This document shows, one piece after another, positions 1 through 6,219 of a stretch of 13,852 bases of DNA (its first letter is position 1; each line of letters starts with the position of its first letter). The stretch is taken from contig DASTYU010000050.1 in the NCBI GenBank assembly GCA_035764655.1, forward strand, positions 1-13,852. The letters are read 5' to 3'. The position numbers and the translations under genes were made by a program. The notes beneath the pieces were generated by a model, which was not told the origin of the DNA, did no database searches, and saw nothing but the letters and a program-made list of their open reading frames with translations. This DNA comes from DASTYU01 sp035764655 (GTDB lineage Bacteria; Chloroflexota; Limnocylindria; Limnocylindrales; CSP1-4).

Positions 1-1050
1 GGGCGCGTTCGCAAGGACCGCCAGGTGATCCTCGCCGCGGTCACGTTCGGCTCGGTCGTCTGGGCTGCCCTGCTGGTCGGCGTGATGGTTCCGGATGTGG
101 GCACGTTCCTGCTCGCCTTCGTGCCGGTCCCCGACTTCATCGATCCGCTGTGGGTCCGCATTGCGATGCTGGTGGCGGCCGCCGTCCTGCCGCTGGTAGT
201 CGGCGGCGCGATCCTGCTCCTGCTCGATCCGGCCGACCGGCCGAAGGGCAAGGACGCTCTCGGCCTCGTGCTGCGCGGCTATCTCGTCACCGCCGCGCTC
301 GCGCTGACGCTCGTCTTCCTCGCCGTGATCGGCACCGTTCGCAAGGCACGGGTCCTTGCGAAGCGATGGTCCGACGCCCACATCCCGGCCGTCGTGCGCC
401 CGGGCAGCTACGAACAGGTCGTGCTGGACCTGGAACGCGCCCTGGACGACGCGGACCTGGCGGTCACGCCGCGTGATGCCCCGAGAGTGCTCGCGATGCC
501 CGGCCGCATGCTCGCCTCGGTGGCGGGCACGTACTTTCGCTCGCTCGTCCCCGACCGGCTGCAACAGCTGACCGGCTCCGGGATCGAGGTGCTGATCCAC
601 CAGTCGGACATCGCCATCTCCGGCAGCAAGGGCGAGGTTGCCCGCGCCCGTGCGGCCATTGCCAGCCGGCTCACATCGAGCGCGGTCTACCGAACGACGT
701 CCGCGGAGGCGCAGGCCATCGAAGAGCGGCTCGAGGGCCTCGCCCACGACCCGACCCATGCGATGGCGGAGCTGCGCCGGGTCGACGACGAGCTGGCGAC
801 GATCGAGCTCGACGCCGACGAGTGGGAGGTCCTGTATCGGATCCGCCTGCAGGTCGAGCGTGACCTGCTCACCGGCCGGCCGGTCGGGACGGCGCCGGGG
901 GTCGCCGGTGACAGCGGCGCGCAGCGGGTACCGGACACCCCGCCCGCGCTCGTTCCCAGCCCGAGCCTGGGCATCGCCGCAACGATCGGCCTCCTGTTGC
1001 TGCTCGACATCGTGGTCACGATTCGGGAGCGGATCTCCGGCCGTACCTGA
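1..1050 (+). CDS. multi-pass membrane protein of unknown function, 5' end outside the window
   Basis: The frame is open from base 1 (first codons read G-R-V-R-K-D-R-Q), so the gene probably begins upstream; an internal GTG at 25 is a possible but poor start because no ribosome site can be seen. As read, 349 residues. Hydrophobic segments lie at about 9-30, 50-75 and 91-112, with a fourth at about 323-341 just before a short basic tail. Between the third and fourth is a soluble region of some 200 residues. It contains a stretch around 'IEVLIHQSDIAISG' and then a charged, probably helical part rich in E, R and D, followed by a Pro/Gly-rich linker. I do not recognise the family, and no catalytic motif is evident. 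The MFS gene follows after 35 bp on the same strand, so co-transcription is possible. Certain: a long open frame with membrane segments. Unknown: function and full length. Confidence 0.8.
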   Translation, partial: GRVRKDRQVILAAVTFGSVVWAALLVGVMVPDVGTFLLAFVPVPDFIDPLWVRIAMLVAAAVLPLVVGGAILLLLDPADRPKGKDALGLVLRGYLVTAALALTLVFLAVIGTVRKARVLAKRWSDAHIPAVVRPGSYEQVVLDLERALDDADLAVTPRDAPRVLAMPGRMLASVAGTYFRSLVPDRLQQLTGSGIEVLIHQSDIAISGSKGEVARARAAIASRLTSSAVYRTTSAEAQAIEERLEGLAHDPTHAMAELRRVDDELATIELDADEWEVLYRIRLQVERDLLTGRPVGTAPGVAGDSGAQRVPDTPPALVPSPSLGIAATIGLLLLLDIVVTIRERISGRT

Positions 1051-1073
1051 CAGGACGCGGCGCGCGGCGCGAC

Positions 1074-1079
1074 TATCAT
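1074..1079 (+). promoter_or_regulatory. possible -10 box (TATCAT) for a leaderless MFS transcript
   Basis: TATCAT ends 6 nt before the GTG start of the transporter, and no purine-rich Shine-Dalgarno precedes that GTG. A -10 box at this distance would put the transcription start at or next to the first codon, as in leaderless mRNAs. I see no convincing -35 element, so this is only suggestive. Confidence 0.3.
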
Positions 1080-1085
1080 CCGCGC

Positions 1086-2339
1086 GTGCCCACCCCGGCC
1101 CAGGTCCAGCGGACCTACCTGACGCTCACCCTGCTCACGACCTTCGCAGCCTCGTTCATCTGGGGCGTCAACACGCTGTTCCTCCTCGACGCGGGCCTGT
1201 CCAACGCGGAGGCCTTCGCCGCGAACGCGTTCTTCTCCGCCGGTCAGGTCCTGTTCGAGGTCCCGACGGGCGTCGTCGCCGACACGCGCGGCCGGCGCTT
1301 CTCGTTCCTGCTCGGCGCGGCCACGCTGCTGCTGTCCACCCTGCTCTACCTGTACATGTGGCAGACCCAGGCGCCGTTCGCCGGCTGGGCGCTGGCCTCG
1401 GCGCTGCTCGGCCTCGGCTTCACGTTCTTCTCCGGTGCCACCGAAGCGTGGCTGGTCGATGCGCTCACGGCAACGGGCTTCACCGGGAACCTCGAATCCG
1501 TCTTCGGACGGGCGCAGTCGGTCGGCGGCTTCGCGATGCTCGTGGGCTCCGTAACCGGCGGCGTGGTCGCCCAGCTGACGAACCTCGGTGTCCCGTACCT
1601 CCTCCGTGCGGCGATGCTCGGAGTGACGCTGGTCGTTGCGTTTCGCTTCATGCGCGACATCGGCTTCACGCCGGACCGGAGCGCAACACCGCTGCGTGCC
1701 GTTCGGACGGTCTTCAGCGGTGCGGTGGACGGTGGCCTGCGCAACCCGCCGGTCCGCTGGCTGATGCTGGCCGCGCCGTTCACGACCGGCGTCGGGTTCT
1801 ACGTGTTCTATGCGATCCAGCCGTACCTCCTCGAGCTGTACGGAGATCCGAACGCCTACAGCGTGGCCGGCATTGCGGCCGCCCTCTTCGCCGGCGCTTC
1901 GATGGTCGGCGGCCTGCTCGTCCCGTGGGCGCGGCGGCTGTTCCGGCGGCGCACCACGGCCCTGATGTTCGGACTGCTCGCCGAGGTCGTCTTCCTGGTC
2001 ATGATCGGCGTGACTGACAGCTTCGTCGTGGCGATCGCGATCCTCGTCGCCTCGTCGATCCTCTCGGCGATCTCGATCCCGCTGCAGCAGGCCTTCGTCA
2101 ACGGCCTGATCCCCTCGGCCCAGCGAGCCACTGTCCTCTCCTTCAACTCCCTGATGGGCTCGAGCGGCGGTGTCGTGATCCAGCCCTTCCTGGGGCGCGC
2201 CGCGGACGTCTACGGCTACGGCGCCTCGTACGTGATCGCTGCCGGGATCCAGGCGCTGGCCGTGCCGTTCGTGCTGCTCGCGAGGCGCGAGAACGCCGTG
2301 TCCGACCCGATCGCCGCGAAGGCATCGCTCCCGGCGTAA
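1086..2339 (+). CDS. major facilitator superfamily (MFS) transporter
   Basis: A 417-residue polytopic membrane protein of the usual MFS length, with about twelve hydrophobic helices. It should act in the cytoplasmic membrane as a secondary transporter. The loop after the second helix carries the MFS motif A pattern, G62-x3-D66-x2-G69-R70-R71. A central hydrophilic loop around residues 190-205 separates the two six-helix halves, and a basic run (W-A-R-R-L-F-R-R-R, about 281-289) is the equivalent loop in the second half. The GTG at 1086 is chosen because the hydrophobic N-terminus begins shortly after it; there is no ribosome-binding site, but TATCAT at 1074-1079 could give a leaderless message. 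Substrate cannot be read from the sequence. The protein resembles drug-efflux-like or uncharacterised MFS members more than sugar symporters, but this is a weak impression. It lies 35 bp after the membrane protein and 51 bp before the SRPBCC gene. Confidence 0.9.
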   Translation: MPTPAQVQRTYLTLTLLTTFAASFIWGVNTLFLLDAGLSNAEAFAANAFFSAGQVLFEVPTGVVADTRGRRFSFLLGAATLLLSTLLYLYMWQTQAPFAGWALASALLGLGFTFFSGATEAWLVDALTATGFTGNLESVFGRAQSVGGFAMLVGSVTGGVVAQLTNLGVPYLLRAAMLGVTLVVAFRFMRDIGFTPDRSATPLRAVRTVFSGAVDGGLRNPPVRWLMLAAPFTTGVGFYVFYAIQPYLLELYGDPNAYSVAGIAAALFAGASMVGGLLVPWARRLFRRRTTALMFGLLAEVVFLVMIGVTDSFVVAIAILVASSILSAISIPLQQAFVNGLIPSAQRATVLSFNSLMGSSGGVVIQPFLGRAADVYGYGASYVIAAGIQALAVPFVLLARRENAVSDPIAAKASLPA

Positions 2340-2390
2340 GCGCACGGCCCGTACAGCGACGGTCCGGGGTTAGGCTGTGATCGGCACGCG

Positions 2391-3005
2391 ATGGGCGACG
2401 AGACCGGCACGGAACGGCTGCTTGGCACGAAGCTGATCGCCGCGGGCGAGGCCCGCACGGCGGTGCTCCGCCGGACGTTTGCGGCCCCCATCGACGACCT
2501 CTGGAGCGCAATCACCGATCCCGCGCGCCTGCGCAGCTGGTTCACCGCGCCGCGCGGGGACCTGCGCCTCGGTGGCACCTACGCGCTCGAGGCCAGCGGC
2601 CACGGCAGGATCCTGCGCTGCGACGCTCCGCGCATGCTGCGCGTCACGTGGTCGACCGGTCCGGGTCACCCCGACGAGGTCGAGGTCCGCCTGTCGAAGG
2701 CGGACGGCGGCGGAACCGTGCTGGAGCTGGAGCACGCCTCGCTGGCGATGACCGCGGCCGACGGCGTCACCGATGCCATCCTCGGCGTCGGCATGGGCTG
2801 GGAGCTGGCGATGGCCTGGCTCGAGCGCTACGTGACGGGCGACGGCCAACCGCGCGCGCCCGGCAGGACCGGCGAGGCCGCCTTGCAGCCGACTGCCGAG
2901 GACCGGGCGGGGCTCACCGAAAGCGCGCGGGCGTGGACCGCCCTGATCGAGCCCTCCGGCTCACTCAGTGCGTCGTCGAAGCCAGGCGATCGGCGCGCGC
3001 CATGA
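2391..3005 (+). CDS. SRPBCC / AHSA1-like (START-fold) protein
   Basis: Encodes 204 residues. Residues about 25-148 fit the SRPBCC (Bet v1/START-like) fold of the AHSA1 type. A first strand leads into R-T-F-A-A-P-I-D-D-L-W-S-A-I-T-D-P-A-R-L with W50-F51 following, the classic 'vw.altdp..l..W' signature. Then come the G-G-x-Y turn, strands ending in T-W, and an acidic L-x-L-x-H-x strand before the long C-terminal helix (about 130-148). Members bind small hydrophobic ligands or act as chaperone-like or polyketide-cyclase-like proteins; the ligand here is unknown. A polar tail of about 55 residues after the fold is disordered-looking and longer than usual. The ATG at 2391 has no clear Shine-Dalgarno; a TAGGCT at 2371-2376 might be a -10 box. 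Its last 41 bp overlap convergently with the sigma factor gene. AHSA1 proteins often accompany DGPF/ECF genes, which fits the neighbourhood without proving a link. Confidence 0.82.
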   Translation: MGDETGTERLLGTKLIAAGEARTAVLRRTFAAPIDDLWSAITDPARLRSWFTAPRGDLRLGGTYALEASGHGRILRCDAPRMLRVTWSTGPGHPDEVEVRLSKADGGGTVLELEHASLAMTAADGVTDAILGVGMGWELAMAWLERYVTGDGQPRAPGRTGEAALQPTAEDRAGLTESARAWTALIEPSGSLSASSKPGDRRAP

Positions 3006-4242
3006 GGTAGCGCCGCTCGGGCACGCTCGACGTCATCCGGGCCGCGAGGCGATACACCTCGATGGCGGCCGGTTTCCGCCCAGCCCGCTCGAGCAGGTGC
3101 GCCCGGACCGCGGGCACCCGGTGGTTGTCGGCCAGCCGCGGATCGCCGTCCAGCGTTTCGAGCAGCGCGAGCCCCGCCTCCGGCCCGCGAACCTCGGCCA
3201 GGGCAACCGCCCGGTTGACGGTCACCATCGGGTTCGGCGCCAGCGCCTCGAGCAACTCGTAGAGCGCGAGGACCTGCGGCCAGTCGGTGTCCTCGGCACG
3301 TGGCGCCTCATCGTGGACGGCCGCGATTGCCGCCTGGACCTGGTACGGACCCGCCGGTCCGCGCTCGAGCGCCGCGTCGACCAGCGCCGTGCCCTCGGCG
3401 ATCATCGCCTGGTTCCAGCGTCCCCGATCCTGCTGGTCGAGCGGGACGAGGCTGCCGTCGGGGAGGGTCCGCGCCGGACGGCGTGCGTCCGTCAGCAGCA
3501 TCAACGCGAGGAGCCCGCCAACTTCCGGCTCGTCGGGCAGGCGGCCATGGAGGTCGCGCGCGAGGCGGATGGCTTCCGTGGTGAGGTCGGGCCGGTGCAG
3601 AGCATCCCCGGACGTCGCGGTGTAGCCCTCGTTGAAGATCAGGTACAGGACCTGCAGCACCACCTGCAGGCGCTCCGCCCGTTCGCCCGCGGGCGGCAGC
3701 TCGAACCGCGCGCCCGCTGCCCGGATCCCCTGCTTCGCCCGGCTGATCCGCTGGTACATCGTGGCTTCGGGCACGAGGAACGCGCGGGCGATCTGCTCCG
3801 TCGTGAGGCCGCCGACCGCACGCAGCGTCAGCGCAAGCTGGGACGCCGGCGAGAGCGCCGGGTGGCAGCACATGAACAGCAGCACCAGCGTGTCGTCGGG
3901 ATCGACGGCCTCGTCGCCGGGCTCCGCCGGGGCCGGCACGACGAGCGCCTCCGCCGGAAGGAGCGCCGCCGAGGCGGTCTCCCGCCGGTGTCGCGCGACC
4001 TCGCTGCGCAGCTGGTCGGTCAGTCGCCGCGACGCCACGGTCAGGAGCCAGCCACGCGGGTTATCGGGGACGCCCTCGACCGGCCATTGGATCGTCGCGG
4101 CGAGGAGCGCCTCCTGCACGGCATCCTCGGCGGTCTCGAACGTGCCGAACCGTCGGATCAACGCGCCGAGGACCTGCGGCGCGTGCTCGCGCAGCAGGCC
4201 CTCGAGGGCGGCCTCCCGAACCATCAACCTGTCGCCGGTCAC
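2965..4242 (-). CDS. ECF42-type RNA polymerase sigma factor with C-terminal extension
   Basis: A 425-residue ECF sigma factor. Region 2 spans about 13-82, including the D-A-V-Q-E core helix and R-G-W-L-L-T-V-A-S-R-R for -10 recognition. Region 4 spans about 118-173, with the helix-turn-helix L-T-T-E-Q-I-A-R-A-F-L-V-P-E-A-T-M-Y-Q-R and a trailing R-A-K. It is followed by an extension of about 240 residues, containing F-N-E-G-Y (203-207) and D-A-R-R-P-A-R (252-258), that I recognise as the DUF6596/TPR-like extension of group ECF42. This extension replaces an anti-sigma factor and is needed for activity in studied members. The GTG at 4242 is chosen because it overlaps the stop of the DGPF gene as GTGA (4 nt), indicating translational coupling; an ATG at 4224 is an alternative. 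It is the last gene of a hydrolase-DGPF-sigma operon and overlaps the SRPBCC gene by 41 bp at its 3' end. Confidence 0.93.
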   Translation of the reverse strand: MTGDRLMVREAALEGLLREHAPQVLGALIRRFGTFETAEDAVQEALLAATIQWPVEGVPDNPRGWLLTVASRRLTDQLRSEVARHRRETASAALLPAEALVVPAPAEPGDEAVDPDDTLVLLFMCCHPALSPASQLALTLRAVGGLTTEQIARAFLVPEATMYQRISRAKQGIRAAGARFELPPAGERAERLQVVLQVLYLIFNEGYTATSGDALHRPDLTTEAIRLARDLHGRLPDEPEVGGLLALMLLTDARRPARTLPDGSLVPLDQQDRGRWNQAMIAEGTALVDAALERGPAGPYQVQAAIAAVHDEAPRAEDTDWPQVLALYELLEALAPNPMVTVNRAVALAEVRGPEAGLALLETLDGDPRLADNHRVPAVRAHLLERAGRKPAAIEVYRLAARMTSSVPERRYLMARADRLASTTH

Positions 4243-4595
4243 ATCTCGTAGCCCGACAGGTCCATCAGCCCGCGGATCTCGACCACGTCGTATTCGGTGA
4301 TCGGGGAAGCGAGCTCGATCGCACGCTCGAGGCTGTCGACATCGATCGCCCACAGGCCGGCGAGCTGCTCCTTGGCCTCGCCGAACGGACCGTCCGTGAC
4401 GACCGGCATGCCGTCGCGGGTCCGGATCGTGCGCGTGGTCGTGGGGTCGGTCAGCCCATCGACGCGGAGTAGCTCCCCGCGCTCGCGCATCTCGCCGAGG
4501 ATCTTGTCGTGCAGGCCGAGGACGCGTTCACGCTCGGCCGCCGGCAGCGTCTCCCACGTGCGCGGATTGCTGTAGATCAGGACGACGTACTTCAC
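4239..4595 (-). CDS. DGPF-domain (YCII-related) protein
   Basis: A small cytoplasmic protein of 118 residues, the normal size for the family. It has the YCII-related ferredoxin-like fold pattern, beginning with the strand K-Y-V-V-L-I-Y, and carries the signature D68-G69-P70-F71 followed by G-E-A-K-E-Q-L-A-G-L-W. The C-terminal part (I-D-V-D-S-L-E-R-A-I-E-L-A) is the usual helix of the fold. DGPF proteins are the standard partners and targets of ECF42 sigma factors; their biochemical activity is not established. The start is the GTG at 4595, placed 5 nt after an AAGGAG ribosome site and directly at the first beta strand. A longer reading up to 4718 would run through the hydrolase gene in another frame and is rejected. 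The stop overlaps the sigma factor start by 4 nt, and its ribosome site overlaps the end of the hydrolase gene. Confidence 0.93.
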   Translation of the reverse strand: MKYVVLIYSNPRTWETLPAAERERVLGLHDKILGEMRERGELLRVDGLTDPTTTRTIRTRDGMPVVTDGPFGEAKEQLAGLWAIDVDSLERAIELASPITEYDVVEIRGLMDLSGYEM

Positions 4596-4600
4596 GGTCG

Positions 4601-4606
4601 CTCCTT
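4601..4606 (-). promoter_or_regulatory. ribosome-binding site of the DGPF gene
   Basis: AAGGAG on the minus strand, 5 nt before the GTG at 4595. It decides the start of the DGPF protein and touches the stop codon (4606-4608) of the upstream hydrolase, so translation of the two is probably coupled. Confidence 0.75.
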
Positions 4607-5403
4607 CAGCTCGCGAAGAACTCGGCGAGCGCCGCGCCGATGACCTGCGGGTCGACGTTGTGCTCCTGTGCCTCGAGGACGCCAGTGCGCGCGTCCGGGA
4701 TGATCCCGGCCACCGCATCCGCCGTCTCCCGGAAGAACGGGAAGCTGTCGCCGCCGGTCAGGATGATGGTCGGGACGGCGACCTTCCTCGCGCGATCCGT
4801 GGGGATCAGGTAGTCGCCCATCACCTCGGCGTCGTAGGCGAGGGTGTGTGCGATCGCTTCCTGTCCTGCCCACCACGGCTGGGTCTTCGCGAACGCGACG
4901 AACTCCGCGGGCAGGCGCACCACGTCGGCCATGAAGTACTCCACGGCCTTGTCGCGACGGCCTTCGGCGACGAACCGGCGGTACGTGTCGGCGCTGTCGA
5001 GCGGCGGCCGCTGAGCGGGATCCACGAACCAGGGCGGCTCCCACAGGGCGAGCTTGCGCAGCGGCACACCCGATGCCGCGGCTTCGAGCGCGAGCGCCGC
5101 GCCCGAGGACGTGCCGTACAGGTGGGCGGACCCGCCGGCTGCCTCGATCACCGCAGCGATGTCTTCGACCTCGCGGGCCACGGCGTACGGCGGCGTGTCG
5201 CCGCTGGGCCCGCGACCCCGGCGGTCGTAGTTGAAGACCGTGAAGCCCGGCGCGAGGGCTGCGGCGAGGGCGGCGTTGGCCATGCGATCGGTCGAGCCGC
5301 CGCTGACCAGCACCACCGGCGGCCCGTCACCGAGTCGGTCGTAAGCGATGGTCGTGCCGTCAACAGATGTCACGGTATGCAGGGCCTGCGTCGTGTCGGG
5401 CAT
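4606..5403 (-). CDS. alpha/beta hydrolase
   Basis: A 265-residue single-domain alpha/beta hydrolase, without signal peptide or membrane segment, so cytoplasmic. The strand P-V-V-L-V-S-G-G (29-36) gives the oxyanion region; G-G-S replaces the commoner H-G. The nucleophile elbow is G97-T98-S99-S100-G101 (S99 nucleophile). D219 in I-L-T-G-G-D-S is the likely acid, and H248 in A-Q-E-H-N-V-D the likely base. The segment F-N-Y-D-R-R-G-R-G-P-S-G-D is typical of the hydrolase/peroxidase branch. A cap of helices with many aromatics (W-E-P-P-W-F, P-W-W) lies between about 120 and 200 and should shape a hydrophobic substrate pocket. Substrate is unknown (ester, lactone or amide). The start at ATG 5403 is supported by AAGGAG 7 nt upstream; an upstream in-frame start at 5436 has no such site. 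First gene of the ECF42 operon; it ends 10 bp before the DGPF start. Confidence 0.92.
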   Translation of the reverse strand: MPDTTQALHTVTSVDGTTIAYDRLGDGPPVVLVSGGSTDRMANAALAAALAPGFTVFNYDRRGRGPSGDTPPYAVAREVEDIAAVIEAAGGSAHLYGTSSGAALALEAAASGVPLRKLALWEPPWFVDPAQRPPLDSADTYRRFVAEGRRDKAVEYFMADVVRLPAEFVAFAKTQPWWAGQEAIAHTLAYDAEVMGDYLIPTDRARKVAVPTIILTGGDSFPFFRETADAVAGIIPDARTGVLEAQEHNVDPQVIGAALAEFFAS

Positions 5404-5410
5404 GGGTGTG

Positions 5411-5416
5411 CTCCTT
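5411..5416 (-). promoter_or_regulatory. ribosome-binding site of the alpha/beta hydrolase
   Basis: AAGGAG on the minus strand, 7 nt before the ATG at 5403. It selects this start over the in-frame ATG at 5436. Confidence 0.75.
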
Positions 5417-5446
5417 CGAAGCTTTCGGCCGCTCATCCGGGCCGTT

Positions 5447-5459
5447 CGACCATTGGTCG
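5447..5459. promoter_or_regulatory. 13-bp perfect palindrome in the divergent intergenic region (candidate operator)
   Basis: CGACCA-T-TGGTCG is a perfect 6+1+6 inverted repeat between the divergent hydrolase and cupin genes. It covers the proposed ECF42 -10 element (5459-5456, minus strand) and the expected transcription start of the hydrolase operon, a good place for a repressor. No dedicated regulator gene stands next to it. Confidence 0.45.
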
Positions 5460-5482
5460 GAGACGATCGACGGGATTCGACA
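5456..5482 (-). promoter_or_regulatory. candidate ECF42-dependent promoter of the hydrolase-DGPF-sigma operon
   Basis: On the minus strand, TGTCGA (5482-5477) is followed after exactly 17 nt by CGAC (5459-5456). As I recall from work on Streptomyces venezuelae, ECF42 promoters carry TGTCGA at -35 and CG(A/T)C at -10. The predicted transcript would start near 5449 and have a leader of about 45 nt before the ATG at 5403. If correct, the sigma factor activates its own operon. Confidence 0.55.
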
Positions 5483-5518
5483 TGGGCCTGCGCCGGATGT
5501 CGCTTCGACCTGCATGAT

Positions 5519-5534
5519 CGCTCCGAAAGGAGCG
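5519..5534 (+). promoter_or_regulatory. hairpin enclosing the cupin Shine-Dalgarno sequence
   Basis: CGCTCC-GAAA-GGAGCG is a perfect 6-bp stem closed by a GNRA tetraloop. The ribosome-binding site AAAGGAG (5526-5532) forms part of the loop and the 3' arm, only 5 nt before the ATG at 5538. In RNA this would hide the site, so translation may depend on temperature, a protein or a helicase. Confidence 0.5.
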
Positions 5535-5537
5535 TCC

Positions 5538-6029
5538 ATGTCCTATCCCGAACCGCGCTACCACGGAGAAGCGGGCGAGGTGAGTGCGACGTACCGGGCG
5601 TCGGGGGCCCAGGCCGAGGTCGTCTACCCCAACGGCAACACCGTCCACTACCTGGCCACCGGCGAGGCGACGCACGGCCTGTTCGGCCTGTACCGCTGGG
5701 AGTTCGGCACGGAACCCAGCGGCCCCGATCCGCACTTCCATCGCACGCTGACCGAGTCGTTCTACATTCTTGCGGGAACAGTGCGCATCTACGACGGCAG
5801 GCAATGGCTCGACACCGAACCCGGTGACTTCGTCCACGTGCCCGAGGGTGGCATCCACGGCTTCAGGAACGAGTCCGGCTTGCCTGCCTCGATGCTGATC
5901 CACTTCTCGCCGGGCGCACCGCGCGAAGGCTATTTCGAAGGGCTCGCCGAGTTCGCCCGGTCGGGCCGGCCGGGCCGGGAGAAGCTCGCCGAGTTCTACC
6001 GGATCCACGACAACGTCTGGCTCAAATAG
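5538..6029 (+). CDS. cupin-fold protein
   Basis: A 163-residue single-domain cupin of the cupin_2 type. Cupin motif 1 is D-P-H66-F-H68-R-T-L-T-E73-S-F-Y-I-L-A-G, and motif 2 is P-G-D-F-V-H-V-P-E-G-G-I-H107-G-F-R-N. The usual metal ligands (two His, Glu, His) are all present, so it should bind Fe, Mn, Ni or Zn. The role may be dioxygenase, isomerase or sugar-binding; it cannot be read from sequence. It has no signal peptide and a C-terminal helical tail after the barrel (about 130-163). The start at 5538 follows AAAGGAG by 5 nt; an in-frame ATG at 5514 lies upstream of that site and is less likely. The gene diverges from the hydrolase operon with 134 bp between the two start codons. That gap holds a palindrome, an ECF42-like promoter and the Shine-Dalgarno hairpin. 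Confidence 0.9.
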   Translation: MSYPEPRYHGEAGEVSATYRASGAQAEVVYPNGNTVHYLATGEATHGLFGLYRWEFGTEPSGPDPHFHRTLTESFYILAGTVRIYDGRQWLDTEPGDFVHVPEGGIHGFRNESGLPASMLIHFSPGAPREGYFEGLAEFARSGRPGREKLAEFYRIHDNVWLK

Positions 6030-6219
6030 CCGTTTATGGTTGATTCCCTGTGTAGTCTTGGGTAGTCCGGTTCGGATAAAGGGGGATTCTGCAATAGCCC
6101 GATAGGACCAACCCGTCATGGCCTCATGGGGCCGGGGCGTTCTGGCCCCAAGGTGGGATGGATCGGACGAGGTCGGTGCGGGATGGTTTGGGTACCCCAA
6201 CTCGAGAGGTATCCGTCCC
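6030..6219 (+). promoter_or_regulatory. 190-nt non-coding leader of the lysozyme gene with several possible hairpins
   Basis: This stretch has lower GC at its 5' part and no credible coding. It holds TAGTCT (6053-6058), a possible -10 box. It also holds a small TCCG/CGGA hairpin (6066-6076) and a 7-bp stem TGGGGCC/GGCCCCA (6127-6133 with 6144-6150). A TTGGG/CCCAA stem (6188-6200) ends 3 nt before the GAGAGG ribosome site (6204-6209). It could be a cis-regulatory RNA; it does not match a riboswitch I can name with confidence. An in-frame ATG at 6118 would give an unnatural N-terminus ahead of the signal peptide and is not used. Confidence 0.4.

Noticed and set aside
687..2345. Long minus-strand open frame of 552 codons opposite the MFS gene.
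   Set aside because: Shadow of the plus-strand membrane protein and MFS genes in GC-rich DNA; Arg/Glu/Gly-rich with no domain pattern.
2968..4251. Plus-strand open frame of 427 codons opposite the sigma factor.
   Set aside because: Shadow of a well-supported ECF42 gene; composition is unnatural.
4336..4341. Another TGTCGA-like hexamer within the DGPF gene as an ECF42 promoter.
   Set aside because: Lies inside a coding sequence with no suitably spaced CGWC element, and TGTCGA is common in GC-rich codons.
4239..4718. Longer DGPF protein starting at 4718.
   Set aside because: The extra N-terminus is Ser/Arg-rich and overlaps the hydrolase gene; GTG 4595 has AAGGAG and begins at the first beta strand.
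6118..6219. Upstream ATG start for the lysozyme, adding 34 residues.
   Set aside because: The added residues are Trp/Gly/Arg-rich and precede a proper signal peptide, the DNA contains hairpins, and GTG 6220 has a GAGAGG site at suitable distance.
6060..6219. c-di-AMP (ydaO-type) riboswitch before the lysozyme.
   Set aside because: Only short fragments resemble the consensus; the ordered conserved blocks of the class are not present by eye. Kept as an unclassified leader pending a covariance search.
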